From Austropuccinia psidii (lineage: Eukaryota; Basidiomycota; Pucciniomycetes; Pucciniales; Sphaerophragmiaceae), in assembly GCA_023105745.1 (NCBI GenBank), contig JALGQZ010000001.1, positions 63,754,937-63,818,936 of the forward strand: DNA of 64,000 nt, given 5' to 3'. Below, in pieces: positions 24,806 to 38,823 of the stretch. The notes under the pieces are model-generated. The model worked only from the letters and a program-made list of their open reading frames with translations, ran no database searches and was not told where the DNA came from. The translations under genes were made by a program, and so were the position numbers. Each line of letters begins with the position of its first letter. Position 1 is the stretch's first letter.

Positions 24806-26355
24806 GGGGGTGTCAAATATATCGAATCCAAAATTAAAATCATGTGGGCTTTAACACCTAAATCCCACTATAAAAACTTAGGTTTTTCAGTAATAAATCC
24901 CATGGTTCTTTGAGCTTAGTCCCCTTGTATTTTGTCAAAATCTGACTGTTTTTAAGCTTCCAGGATTTCAATATTTCAAAAAAGAATCAAACCTGCCTTG
25001 GTCACCTTTCATTCATCAACAAAAAACCATTTTTCATCCCTCAACAAAAACAGTTCACAGAATAATCTCAAATGCACTCAAAAATGATTTATCCATGAAG
25101 TCATTTTATTTTTCTCTTCAAGAAATTTCTTCTATCAATTTCTAAAATTTGAATTATTTTAAATTAAGTTCTGATGAATGTTTTTTTGAACCTTCAAGAA
25201 AAAATGCACTTTTTTTAAAATAAATCATTCATTTTTAAAATAAAACCTCCTTTTTTTCTATTTTGAATCATAATATAAATTGAATTTTGGGACTCCACCA
25301 AACTATTTTCATTATTCTACTGATTAATTTCTTTCTCATTGAATTATTTTCTCAACAATTGTTAAAATGTTTGTGTCTTTGAAATAAAACTTATTTTTTT
25401 TAAAAAAAAAAAATTAAGCTTCAAGATATAATTTTAACTTTTCCTTTCTTTAGAATTATCATATAATCTTAATGTTGGAACTAAAAAAAACTCTCTCAAT
25501 GATTTTACTGATTGATTTATTTATCAGGAATTCTTTTTTCATAATTGCTACAAGTTTTAGTTTCTTCTTCTATTTTTCAAAAGAATTTATTGAATTTGAA
25601 ATATTTTTTTGAAAAAATTGTTTGGCTTTAAACTAAAATATTTATTTTTCACAAATTATTCTATAATATGACTTAAGTATTCCAATTTTGTGACACAAAC
25701 AAATCAATTTGAGACTATACATCTTGTGAACCAAAATTTAAAGTAGTATAAAAGGTGATTAAATGTCCTCAATACACAGGTGATTATTTAGAAGTTTTTT
25801 TCATTTTTCTCGAAAAACAATTCCAAAATAATTGAGCTAATTCTTTAAATAATTCATTAAGATTCGAGTCAAACTACAGTGAAACAAATTATCATAGTTT
25901 TATTTTTTAGAATTGGCCCAATTCAAATAAGTCAATAAATAAGTGATACTGATAATATTTCTGTATCAAATCTAACAATAATGAATTCTGAATATAAGTC
26001 AATTTTTGATATATAATAGTTCTTTGACACGCTAAACTTGTTTGGGCATAAGTTTAAGTAGGTACAAGAATGTAAAAAAGCTGGTTTTTGAGTTTTTCTA
26101 TAAGACTTTAATATGAAATCAAACAGAAATTATTTTAGTGGGGGATATAAAAAATTAATGTGAGATTTTTGAAAATTAATTCTGCATTTAATTGTTTCAA
26201 ATTCAGTATTTGGAACTAAAAACATGGGCTTTTACACCTGGAAATACCACATAACTTGGGTTTTGTTATTTTTAAAATCTGAGGAATTGAATGTGGGATT
26301 AAATCAGGAAAATCAAGATTTATAACTCAGTATTTATTATATTTTACACCCTCCC
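24806..26355 (+). mobile_element. Decayed short relative of the Harbinger element (about 1.55 kb)
   Basis: The left end GGGGGTGTCAAATATATCGAA and following bases match the left end of the Harbinger element at 39453, including the downstream block with AGTCCCC and ATTTTG(T/C)AAAAT (about 24916-24940 versus 39563-39590). The right end near 26355 reads GGGAGGGTGTAAAAT on the minus strand. The sequence inside it (26230-26330) aligns with 45110-45215, including a TTTTACA...AAATACCAC block and the TCAGGAAAA...CAAGATTT block. No transposase can be read between the ends. It is either a non-autonomous derivative or an internally deleted relic. I cannot read a target duplication. Confidence 0.6.
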
Positions 26356-27379
26356 ATATAAATATAGTAAATTGAAATATTTGAGCTGATTCTTTAATTT
26401 ATGTCATTCTATATATGAACATGTGTGTTTTATTTCTGAGTTCATCAAGTTATAACCCTAACAACGGTTGTTTTTTCTGGTTTGGCCTCAAAAATCTATC
26501 TTCAATTAATTCTTTCCAAACTAATATGAATTTCTATTATACTACTACAATTAGATCACATTGAATATGATGAAAATCAGCTTCCTAATAAGTCACATTA
26601 AATATTCCAGTCAAATTTTGAACTCTTCACCAAAGAATCACCTTTCAAACTCAAAATTCAACGAAATCCAAAATTCCCAATGTTATCATTTCCAAGAAAA
26701 GAATGGATATCAATAATTATTGATTTAGGTATTCTCAAATATAATCAAGTCTCATGAATGAAAAAAGAAAAACATGTTCCCACATCTGCATTTCATAAAG
26801 AAATATGGGATTAAGAAATTGATGAAAAGAATGCTGAAGTACACATTAATTTTTCAAGAAACTATGGAATAATAATCAAAGTATTAGTTTTCACTCACAG
26901 AATAGTTTTAATAATTACCTAGTCAGCTTTATAATTAAAGATGAACCATTTTGTTCTTTGGCTAAACAGAAATCATTTCAAAAAATCATCCATAACTTGA
27001 ACAAAGATATTAACTTAATTTCCAAAACAGCGATTTCCGAAATTTTTGGGAAAAGTATTAAAATGATAAACAGCATATATTGAGCTTTATCAATCATCAA
27101 GAACCATGTTTCTCATTTCCTACTGAAATTTGGCCTGGTCCAGGGGGAATTTCATATATAACTTGTAATTCTCATCATATATGAACTGATTGGAGACCAT
27201 TCAATGAAGCCATGGTATTCTCAAAGTTCCCTGAAACTCACACAGGAAAAGACATATACACAAAGATTTGAAATATTCTCAATTATTTCTTTATTGAAAA
27301 CTCAGAAATGTCAAGCGGATAAAAGCATTATGCCATTTAAATAGATACCTCAGTTTATTAACCCTGAAAAACTTAAAAT
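26356..27379. other. AT-rich spacer, no gene seen
   Basis: No credible coding frame or repeat border. Confidence 0.5.
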
Positions 27380-27384
27380 GATGT

Positions 27385-29273
27385 TGTAATATGTGTCTAT
27401 GAAACTCTTGATAATATTACTATTAGTCAAGAGTACTATGGATGTTCTTATGAAATATAAGAAATAACTTTATCATAACCAAAAATAAAGAATTATTCAC
27501 TCAATTTTTTTCACTTATCATACACTACTAGTTATTATAGAGACAGGCAGTAATTGTCTACAAGAATCAATTACAAGAGGTATTAACAATAAAGCTTCTT
27601 ATTAACATAATAAAAAATTATTTTTATGTATAATTATCTTTTGCATTAATGATTATAAATGTAATTATTGAAGAAAACTATTAATAGAGGTAAAATCTAA
27701 GTATTAAATAAAAATACTCACTAATACTACAATAAAACCTTGAAAATAATTGGTAGAGTGATTTGAAGGATTATTTGTGGATTTAAAGGATACAAATTGA
27801 GCTATAAAGGTAAGACAAAAATCTAAAAGTAAAATACTATTTTAAATAGTATATTTCTGATTTATTCCAAAGAAATTAGAATACTAAATAAAAGATTCAA
27901 CTAATACTTACTTGTTGGTACTAATGATATGGTTTAATAACAAGATGATTTGGCAAAAAATCAATAGGAGGCCTCTCTTAAGTCAAAAACAGCTAAAATA
28001 GTAATTCCATGGAGAAAACTGAAAACGCAATTAGTGAGAGGCCACTAATCCACTTTGGATTATTGGTTACATCACCTGTTGTCACATAAGATTATCATAA
28101 TTACTTGATTAAGTCATTTTACATGACCACCAACCCATTTATGGTTAAGAAATGAATGAGTCAAAACTTTCAATCTTCTTTTATTCAAAAATAGAACTCA
28201 ATTTCTCAAAGTTCTTAATTCTATTGGAAATATAATCACAGATTGTATTTTTTGTGAATTTTTGAAGATTCAGTGTTTCATGTAGAATCATCAAAAGGTA
28301 CTGTAAGTAAAACTTTTGATTTGAATTATTAATTCATGACTATTTTTTGTTTTTATATGGATAATCCTTTTCTCCCTTTTTCCTGAAATTTTCAGAAATT
28401 TTCATCATGAATTGTATCTTTAATGAATTCTTGACCTTTTTACCTTATTTCTACATAGAAATGCAAATAGCACAGTAATAGCTGCTTTCCATGAGGTAAA
28501 TGAATGGATACTAGTAACAAAATTGTTTTAATTACTCTTTAAAGGTTTCATCCATGGAAAATAATCAATAATTGACATGTTTACAGGAGTTATAGCTGCT
28601 CATTACCTCCCTGTCACATCAAAATAGCAGCTTATTTGCTATTTTCTTATGATTTAAAGGGACTTTGACTTGGTAACAAAGTTCCCAAAAGGTTTTAGTA
28701 TACCAATTGGGAAATTATAAGCCATTAATCCATTCCTTGAAGGCCTCATAATTTTGATACCTTGCCTCTATTTGATTTCTTTTGTCCCCCTTAGCTATTT
28801 TCATGTCGAAATAAGTAATTCAGGCTGCAAGACTGATATTCACTATGGATGTATCAAAACTGTAAGTCGGAATACTTTAATATTATGTTTAAAAAACAAG
28901 AATAACACTATTCTCAGTGTATATGTAACGTGGTATTTCTTAAATTCCCATTACTTTGGTGTGAAATTGAGAAAAACATACATTTTCACAATTATTTTAT
29001 ATGGTGTTGAAGTATTTTCCATATTACCACCTCATAGAGTTAATTTAAGCTAATTCACTCTATGGAGAGAAACTAAGTGAAGCTTTGTGTGGAATCCAAA
29101 TCTGGCCTTAAATCCACGGATTTACTTACTTACAAAAAGTTATTCATCCTTTCTAAATGAAAAATGATGAATTTTGGATATATGCATGACTTATGAGTTA
29201 TTCATAGTTCAGAATTTATTTTGATATTAATTGTGGCTTATTTGGTTATGTAAAATTTACCTCAATGCTCATA
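27385..29273 (-). mobile_element. Solo LTR of the gypsy family (1889 bp)
   Basis: The plus strand starts TGTAATATGTGTC and ends GCTCATA, where the last C of CACA has become T. It aligns throughout with the LTR at 11941-13843. Flanks GATGT (27380-27384) and GATTT (29274-29278) are a 5-bp target duplication with one mutation. It is heavily CpG-depleted: the CACGTG-type site of other copies reads CATGTA at 28279. An open frame of 99 codons (28754-29053, plus strand) is the antisense frame shared with other copies. Confidence 0.88.
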
Positions 29274-29278
29274 GATTT

Positions 29279-32200
29279 CTTCAAGTCATCAAATGATCTA
29301 TAGGCTTTGGATCTCTTATCAATAGTACAATGAGGTATGGAAATAGAATTAGATAAATAATCATCAAATACAACATAGATGGTTATAGTTGTAAAAAACA
29401 GTTTTCGGATAGGCTTCTATTCCCACATTTGATTTTCTGCACATATTCTTAATTTGGAAGAAAAAGGTTCCTTGTAAGAGCTTGATGTACCACTTTATAA
29501 CATTAGAACGGTTTTCCATCTAATAAACTGATCAAATACCTCAGGGGAACAATTTTAATGCAGTTTTGCAAAAAAGAACTGCAAAGACAGCCAGCTTCTT
29601 ATGCTTCACATAGATGAAATTGAATATATTCAGTTCTATGTTCAGAATTGAAACAGAAGAGTTCATTTGATGACTTTATTTATGAATGAAATAAGTACCA
29701 AGCCTCACAAGGAGAAAAATTTACTTGTAAGTTTCAAACAAGAAAATACTTCTTGGTAAGACACAAATAATCATCTCCCATTCAACTGAAAGAGTTGATC
29801 TTCAAAATGATAGTCAGCTGTTATGTCTTCCTTTTTTATCATACTTCTAAAATAAAAATCCCACTTCAACTTTTTATAAATAGTTAGGAAATAATTTATG
29901 AAGATGATTGTACTTTTTTCAGAAAATAGCAGAATATTCAAAGGTCTTTGACATTGAAACCAATGAAGCTCAAGATGATTCTTGTCCATTGCTTTGTTTA
30001 GTAATTCCTTGGTACCAAATTCTCTTTGAAACATGTTAAAAAACCAGAAATGAAGTCTCAAGAGAATCACAGCTATTTAATGAATCTGAAGCCAATCAAG
30101 TATATTGAAATCTTGGAATTGATCACAACATTATATCAGATTCCTGGGCTATTTTTCTGATTCTTGATTCCAGATTCAATCTTACATCACATACTCAGAG
30201 TGATCTTTTACAAGGAGATGAGAGAAACAGTGATACTGAACCAATCAAATATAAGGACAAAGAACTTAAACATGTCAGAGAATTATATGTTGAATATTCT
30301 TGTGAATAAGAAATCAACCCTTCACAAAATCCTTAATTTTCCAAAACCACTCCCATAGATCCAAAGGAATTAAATCCATCTTAAGAAATAATGAAAAAAA
30401 CAAAAAACAAAACCAATGAAATTCTTTAATAGTTACAAACTGATTCGCCTCAATTTTCAATATCCATTCTTGAATGGTGGAAGAACCACAAGACAATATT
30501 TTAAATCAATTCAAAATTGAAAGATATTACCATGGAATATCTGTAACCTAATCAGCTAGTGAATGGATATTTCCTGAAGCTGAAAAATTTATTACTAACA
30601 AATGGAAATCACTTTGTATTTGATTCTATGGAAGCCAAAATGTGTTTACAATAATGATTAGAAAATGAATCTTTTTGAAGTATGAACTATTGGTATGATA
30701 ATTATTAATGAATCAATTTAATATTTCTCTTTTTCAAATCTTTTTTATTCCTGGATATTATGAAGACTTGTTTTAAGAAATGCAAAAAATGTGGTTCTAT
30801 TCCAATGATAATAATTACTTCAAGTGATAACTCAAATTAATGAGCTTAACTGAGACTAGGACTATGAGAATAAAAGTATTTCTTAAAGTTAATTGTATAA
30901 ATTGGTAATTATTTGAGCTATCATAATTTCATTCTTGAAATAATTTTTCCATTATTGGTTAAATGTATAACTATTTTTCCTTTTCAAATAATCATGTATT
31001 TATTCTGTAAATCATTAATTTCTTTTTCTCTGAATGATACCTTTTGAATTATCACAGTTATAGTAAAATGATGAACTTTTTTCTCTGAGGTTATCATGTT
31101 GAAGAATAGTTGTTTTATTTTATTTGCATGTTTATTTGAAAAACACAGCCTGGATTCCTTTGATGTGGCTCTCTTTGAAATATTTTATGTTTTTTGTCAT
31201 CATTTTGTTGCACAAACTTTCTCTTTTTACTTTTCCATTACCCTAAATCTACTCTAATATCATTGAGATTTTTTTAAAGTATTTTCCATTATACAAAATT
31301 CATATAAAATCATAATCTTAATATTCACATAGAGTCCTGATAATCTTTAATCAAACTATATAATAAGTATCAAAATATTCTTTAATTCAAGAATAATCAA
31401 TATTTAAGTAATTATCATCAGACTAAACATAAATGAAAGTATTTTTCCCAGAATATCTGCATAATATCAATGGAAATTTCATTATTCATCAAAACTGAGT
31501 CAAAAAACGTATCTTTGAATAATAAAAGGTAATTCAAAGTTGATATTGAATATTTGAAGGCCCTAAAACTTTGACATATTTTTTTAAAAAATCTATTCAT
31601 TGAAAGAGGCTTTGATTGATTATTAATTATAATATCACTGGCTATGGGAGGAAATAGTTAATACTGATACTATTCATAAATTAGAATAGCTACTGCCACT
31701 ATCTAGTTTTTATATTGAATTCATTGTATTATCTCATTTAGCAAATAAATATCAATTATTTATTATCTATTATTGTCAATATTAATAATGATAGCTCTTT
31801 TCTCTTTCTCCTGAGCTACACTTCTGAGAATATTATTTCTATAAAGCACCTGTTAAGTTCCTGTTTATATTCCCTTCATCTTTCAGGAGGGTATTGCTAC
31901 ATGAGGAGAAGGGAAAGAAAAATTAGGGATAGATTTCTCCTTCAATTATATTGGGTCCCCATGTATTATACATCTAAATATTTGTTTTTTGTAGTGATTT
32001 TTGAAATAGAATCATTGGAATATTAGTGCACACCATATTTCAAGTCAAAAAATAAAGTTTGGGACAACTGTTTTGGATTAAAATAAAACAATGACATTAT
32101 TGGGATAGCTACTATGTCTTTGGAAAATTATATCAGAATTCTGAACTCCATTTTCACAATTTAGAATTGATATTGATTGACTGTTGGGTGATTTGGGGGT

Positions 32201-33871
32201 TGGTGTCGTATTACAAAATGATTGAATCTTTCTTTTGTAGTGTTTTAGCTTTAGAGAGATTTTTTTCATGGTTTGAAAATCGGTTAATTTTACTTGGAAA
32301 GGTTTTTTTAATGTTTAATTTGATTCAATTGTATGTTTTTTGTCTATGTGCTGTATAGGATCCATGTATTCCAATTGCGGAACCCTTTTTGGGGGGTTTT
32401 TATTGCTATTTAATGTAATTTTGTTAATGGTTTTTCAACTTTGAGCTAAATATTCATGCTCTCAGGGTATATTTGAGCTGTACAACTCTTCTTCTATAAG
32501 TCTCAGGGATTCTCTCGGGCCTATTCTTGGATTTTATACAATGAGGCCTTTTGACTTCAGCTAATGTTTCTTAGATTATACAGAGAGTACTTATATATTT
32601 AATTTTATGACTTTCTGTCATTTTTCTTCATAAATATGGATAATTTTGTTCTGTAGAAACTGTGGGATCTCATTTTAGTGTAAGTCTGTATTATTCACTT
32701 AATTATTATCCATATCGATTTCTCTAAAATGCTTGAATTCCATTTTGAGCACTTCAAAACAGATAAATTTTGTATATTGAGACTTTTTTCTTAAGCTTTT
32801 GAGCTTGAAAATTGTTCTTGAAACTAAATTTTGTTAGTTCAACTCTTTAAATGATAGAACTTGCAATATTATTGATCATTTTTTTCCTTCTTTTTTCTAA
32901 CTCAGTGGGCTTGAGAACATAACAAGAAGGTATGGAAGACCATATTAGATTTATGATTAACCTGGCATTTGAATATTATTAACAAATATTCTCCTGATCT
33001 TTTCTCATTTATATTCATCATTTTAAAAACAATTAGCCAAACCTCTGTAACAACAGCACAAATTAAGTTAAAAATTGAGGAATTTTGAAGTTTACCTCAA
33101 AATATACATTGGAAGCTCTTCTGCACAAAGTATTTTCAAGTTTATGATGAAAGGAAAGGTTATCAATACTATTTATAAAGCCATAAACAATTTTGGAGCA
33201 CTAATCACTTGGGCTATTATCACTTTCAATATATTGAAATCTCATGTAAATTGAATAAAAATATTTAAAAATAGTAGAAGGTATTTGTGAAATTCTTGAA
33301 GTGATTCTTGTGGTTTCCAATCTTTGTGACCTTATGGCTTTTTCAGAATTTATTTAGGGCTATAAGAGAGTCTCAAAGTCTTCATTTATCAGAAATAATT
33401 CCAATTCCAAGAGGAATATCCATCTTTATCCATCAATTTGGAGGTAGAATTCATATTTTGGGGGGAATTGGTATTTTTGGTGGGGATATTCCTCTTTATT
33501 TTGTGATTTTTTGAATTATTTCTAATTTGTATTAATAGATTATCTTCTTATTTTTTTTCAAGGGTCTTCCTGTTAATTTTTTTCATTCCTAGGGATCTCA
33601 TTAATATTTAATTCCCCAATTAGAATGATATGAGTGTTGATAGACCTTATTTACTGTTAAAATATCTTTGAAATGTTGAATAATTGGGATTATTTTCACC
33701 ATGGGTCTTTGAAAAACAATCTTTTCAATGAGGTATAAAATCATCTTGGCTTCCACTTTCATTTCAATTTAAAAAGTCTGATAATCATCTTTTCTTAACT
33801 CCTCAAAACCCAGAAAAAGAAACATATTCCCAAAATCATAGTCAAATGCTTAAAGATAATACTGTGTTCCA
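29279..33871. other. AT-rich spacer, no gene seen
   Basis: Four and a half kilobases with only short chance frames (60-100 codons, low-complexity Phe/Ile/Lys/Asn). No terminal repeats, introns or domains are recognised. Confidence 0.5.
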
Positions 33872-33876
33872 TTTGG

Positions 33877-35740
33877 TGTAAGATGTGTCTATGAAACTCT
33901 TGATAATATTACTATTAATAAATATTACTGTGACTTTTCTTATCAAATATGAAAAAAGAATTTATTATAACCAAAAATAGAAAATTAACTGCTTAATCAT
34001 TGTTTTACTTGTTCTACACTACTAGTGATCATAGCAGTAAGCAGTAATTGCCTACTAGACACAATTACAAGAAGTATTAATAAAAAAACTTCTTATTATG
34101 AAATCATTTTAATTTATATTTATCTTTTGAAAGAATAATTATAATTATAATTTGTGAATAAAACTATTACTAGAGAAAAACTTTGATAGTTTAGTGAAAA
34201 AACTCACTAATACTCCAATGATACCTTGAAAATAATTGGTAGGGTGTTTGACGGATTATTTGTGGATTTAAAAGGATCAAAATATATTGATATCAGTAAT
34301 AAAAAATCATACTAGCTAAATACCATTTAAAATAGCTTGTTTCTACAACTAACATCTTTCTGGTTTATAAGAAAGATTTTAATTAACACTTACCCATTGG
34401 TACTAAGGATTTGAAAAAAAAAACAGCAATAGGAGGCCTCTTTTAAGGCTATAAAAGCTCAAAGAAGAATTCCATGGATAAAACTAAAGAACCAGTGAGT
34501 GAGAAGCCAATTCTCCTTGGATTATTAATTAAATCACTTGTTGGTACTTAAGATTATTTTGATTACTTAATTAATTCATTTTACATGACTACAAAGCCAT
34601 TTATGGTTAAGAAATAAAGGAGTAACAACTGTAAACCTTCTCTTATTTGAAAATGAAAATTAATTTCCAAAATTTATCAATTCTGATAGAAATTTAATCA
34701 CAGATTGTATTTTCTGTGAATTGTTAAAGATTTAGTGTGTCATGTGGAATCATCAAAAAAGGCCTGTAAGTAAAACTTTTAATTTGTACTGTGAAGTCAT
34801 CAATACTTTTTGATTTCTATATGGACTATCCTTTTTTCCATTGGTTATGAAAATTTGAGAAATATTAACTGATAATCTTATGTTTAATAAATTTTTGAAG
34901 TTTTTACCTTATTTGTACATAGCAAAGGAAATAGCACAGTAGTAGCTGGTTTCCATGAGGGAAATTCATGGATACTAGTACCAAAAGGGCTTTAAATTAC
35001 TCCTTTAAGGCTTCATTTATTGAAAATAGTTAATAATTGACATGTTTACAGGAGTCATAGTTTCTCATTACCTCCCTGTCACATCAAAATAGCATCTTAT
35101 TTGCTATTTTTGTATGATTTAATGGGACTTTAACTTGGTAACCAAGTTCCCAAAAGGTTTGAATAGACTTATTGGACCATGATCCGCCATGGTTAAAAGC
35201 TTTATAGCTATCCACACCTCAGAGGCCTCAGAAGCTGGGTATGCTGGCTCTCTTTCATATCTTTTGTCCCCCTTAGCTGTTTTCACATCAAAAAAGAGTA
35301 ATTTAGCTTCAAGACTGATATCCACTATGGGTGTATCAAAATCTTTATGCAATAATACAGTAATATTAAGTTCCACAAACATGCATAACACTAATGTTAT
35401 TGTATATGTAACATGTTATTCCTCACATTCCCATTATTCTGGTGTGAAATTGAGAAAAACAAAAAATTTAACAATTCTTTTATGTGGTGTTGAATTATTT
35501 TCCATATTAACACCTCATAGAGTTAATTTAAGCTTATTCACTCTATGAAGCTACCCTAGGTGAATTTTTGTTTGGAATCCAAATCTGGCCTTAAATACAT
35601 GGATTTACTTATTCATCTTTTCTTAAAAAAATGATGAATTTTAGATATATGCATGAATTATGGGTTATGCATAGTTCAGAATTGTTTTTAATATTAATTT
35701 TGGGATATTTGGGAATATAAAATATACATTAAGGCTCATA
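33877..35740 (-). mobile_element. Solo LTR of the gypsy family (1864 bp)
   Basis: The plus strand starts TGTAAGATGTGTC and ends GGCTCATA. Flanks TTTGG (33872-33876) and TTTTG (35741-35745) match at four of five positions, consistent with an aged target duplication. It aligns with the other LTRs, including the conserved AGGCCTC block near 34433, the TCAGAGGCCTCAGAAG box near 35218-35234, and the TTTTGTCCCCC tract that follows. The plus-strand frame 35189-35548 contains the antisense frame common to the family. Confidence 0.88.
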
Positions 35741-35745
35741 TTTTG

Positions 35746-38472
35746 GGTGGAAGTCTTTGATTTTAGTTTTTGGTAGGATGAAGATTCCCTTTTCCTCATA
35801 GTTTTTGAGGTTCTTGATATTTTATCAAGTAGGAGGTGCATTTTTCATTTGGTGTGATTTTTTTGCCCAATTATTTTCCATAAAAACTTGAAGTTAAAAG
35901 AAAAAAACCTTTTCATTTAATGTGAAAATGTGAAATGGGTAATTTTTCACATTGCCTATCAGGAATATCAATATTATTTTGGTAATCTCAACTTATTTGT
36001 TCTTAAATCAAAATTCAGGAGCTCTCAATATCTTCATAAGTGTACCAGTTTAATTTTGGTGACACCTTTTGATCATGGTATTGACTCTCTCAGCTCTGGA
36101 AGTGGTTTCAGTATTTATATTAGTTTATTGGTTAGTACAGCAACATATGAAGTGTTTTTTCTTTAAAGGAATCCAGGAATTTTCAAAATATTCAATTAAT
36201 AATTGTTTTTTGATTTATTCTTTTCATTTTGTTCCAGTCATGTACAATGGCCTTTTTATCACAATACTGCACAATATGACAATGAAAGAATGAAATTAGT
36301 TTGAAAAGCAAAAAGAAAAAGAGAAAGAGAGAATAAGTCATTATTGACACCATTCAAATTCTGTATAAATGGTATTTCTGGGTTGGATTAAGTGAGGAAA
36401 GATGAGGGGTATTTAATTCAACTTGGGCTCAAGGGCTCCATTATGTGTTTTTACTAATTTATGGTGAAAATTTATTATATTGATAAATACATTGAAGGGG
36501 CTTAGATTTATTTATCATTTTTCTTCCACAAATTTATCACTACTCTCAAAATATCTCTTTATTTAACTAAATTTGTAATACATTAAAATTAATTTGTTCA
36601 AACTTCCTCATTCCATTTTTGAAGAAAAATTCAACAACTGGTTATGTATTTTTTCTTTTAATTTATGATATTTTTCACAATATTACATAGTTTTGATATT
36701 AATTAATAGAAGGAAAAGCAATATTCATTAAATATAAATACAGAATATATCTTTTATTCTCTCTTTATCATCTCCAGTTTTCTATATATCAAATTTTTGG
36801 TTTAAAAAAAATCAACTAATAGTCAAGCTTAAATGATATTAGCTAAAACATATAAAAAATGAATTCATTTTATTTTATAATCTTATTGGAATTTCTTTAT
36901 AGTTTCTATTTCTGGTCATTTTGTTTCATGATCATATGGCTATAATAATAAATCTTTGTTAAGATTTATAAAATTTGAGTTGTCACTTACTTGTACATTT
37001 TCTACCTTTCCAGCAGAACATTATTTCTTATATGTATCTACATTGATATATATCTAAACCAGATTTTTTTAAGCTGGTTTTCTATTATATGAGAGAAAAA
37101 CACTAAAACAAGACATAGAATCAGGCTTCAAGGAATTTTATTATTTCATTTTTTATCTTGAAGTATTTTTTCCTTTTTTTTAAAAAAAAAAACTCTATAC
37201 TTATTATAAAATAGAATATATCAAGACAATTTATTGATAAATCTTCATTCCTCTTGAATTTCTTTGATAATAATGAGATATTTCTCTCTCAAGTAAAAAA
37301 ACCATTCTGAGATTCAATTATTATGCTTAGTTTTAAAGTCATTGAAGCTATGTTATATCATCATACTGATAAATTTTTTTTGGATATGGTATGATATTCA
37401 AAAGGCTCATATTTGAAGGAACCCAGATCTTGGTTCATGAATTGGGGAAGATTTATGAAGGCTAGCTATTTCTAGAAACACTTCAGTAAAGTAAAAGGGA
37501 TGAGACTGAAATGCTTTAAAAAAATCAGTTACAGCTGCTCATATGCTACCTTAACAGAGAAATTCCATTTTTCCATCATTTAATCAAGGAACATGGTACT
37601 AAGTTCTTCAGGATTCAGGTGGGATATCAACTGACAAACATTCTCAAGCAGAAACTCTCAGAGATTTAAATGGAAACTTTTAGAAAGAAGCCCTAGTTTT
37701 AAAAGATAACTAGGAAGCTGTTCAGAGTATTTATAGTATTAATACTGAAACATGATCATAAATAAATTAGTAGGTATTTGTAGTTGTGTTATGGCTAAAG
37801 ATTTTTAGTCTTGGATATTTAAGAAGTCCCCTCCTACTCTCAAGAAAACTCATTAAGCTTTTTTCCTTCAAGGCCATGAGCTTTTAAGTGAAATAAAAGA
37901 CCCTCATTACCCTTTTTTCTTTACTATAAACAAATAAACAGAAGGAAATCAACCAACCATGGTAATGGAAACAAACAATCATTTTTTAAGCTTGAGCACT
38001 GAAAGGAAGAAGGTAAGAAAGATATTTATGTTGTTTTCTTAATTTAAGCAAATAACCAATGTCTCACTTCAGAGAAAATAGCTCACATGTTGATTGGTCT
38101 CTAACTTTGCCTGCCTTAGGAGAAATATTTACAGTCAATCTTCTTGCAATTTCTTTTACTATTCAATTTTTATTTTTAAATTTTTAATTAAATAAAATTG
38201 AAAACTCCTTTTGGTGTGCTGGTTATGACATGATCTTCTTGGGTTTTCCTTGCATTCATGAGGTCATTTTACTTTTGCTGGGAATTTTTCTTCTGCAGTA
38301 TTTTTCATGTCACAAGATATGCTGTTGGTGAGGGAAGTATCACATGATGACCTTGTATTTCCCTTGAACATGACATTTTTTAGGCTTAGTAAAAATGGCT
38401 GTGTCATTTATGCAGGTGCCATGGCTGTGTTTTCTCTTTTTAAACTTTAAAGTGAGGTCAGGTGATTATTTC
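35746..38472. other. AT-rich spacer, no gene seen
   Basis: No supported coding sequence. Overlapping 74-78-codon frames near 35930-36293 have no domain. The last 300 bp (about 38210-38472) become less AT-rich and may be the 3' continuation of the split frame described next. Confidence 0.45.
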
Positions 38473-38823
38473 TCACACTGATGACTTGAATGTTTTGCAT
38501 GAGAGGATGTCATTTTCTTTAGTTTGACATATGTTGTGCATATTCATGTGGTTGAGATTTGAAAAATTAGGGTGTGTACTGCATGCAGCCTGTTGTAACC
38601 AGTTCTGAATTGCATGAGGTGATAAGTGGTGTAAAGAATTTTGTTGCTTTTTTAAGGTTTCAAATGGGGTTAATGTGGACATAAAAGGGGTTATATCTGT
38701 TGCTGTGCTTGAGATTACTATCAGAAATTCCAGTGGGTTAAACTTTGAATCATGTGACTCTCCTATGTCTAAATGCAAGGTGGATGTGTAATTCATGTAG
38801 GTGTCATTTGCTTGCATGAGTCC
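38473..38823 (-). pseudogene. Open frame of unknown function, split by an LTR insertion
   Basis: A 114-codon minus-strand frame whose first Met (38817) lies two bases inside the LTR target duplication. If the inserted DNA (38824-46737 plus one copy of AGTCC) is removed, the frame is open upstream for a further 50 codons, back to a TGA at 46889-46887, through the flanking sequence 46886-46743. This gives about 164 uninterrupted codons. The composition (Thr/His/Pro/Asn-rich, with TPHKLHTPP and HLSPHAIQNWLQQA) is more protein-like than the surrounding noise. I recognise no family. It may be host or, more likely, an older transposon. Confidence 0.45.

Noticed and set aside
29771..30070. 99-codon minus-strand frame
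   Set aside because: No domain, no conserved context; composition as expected by chance.
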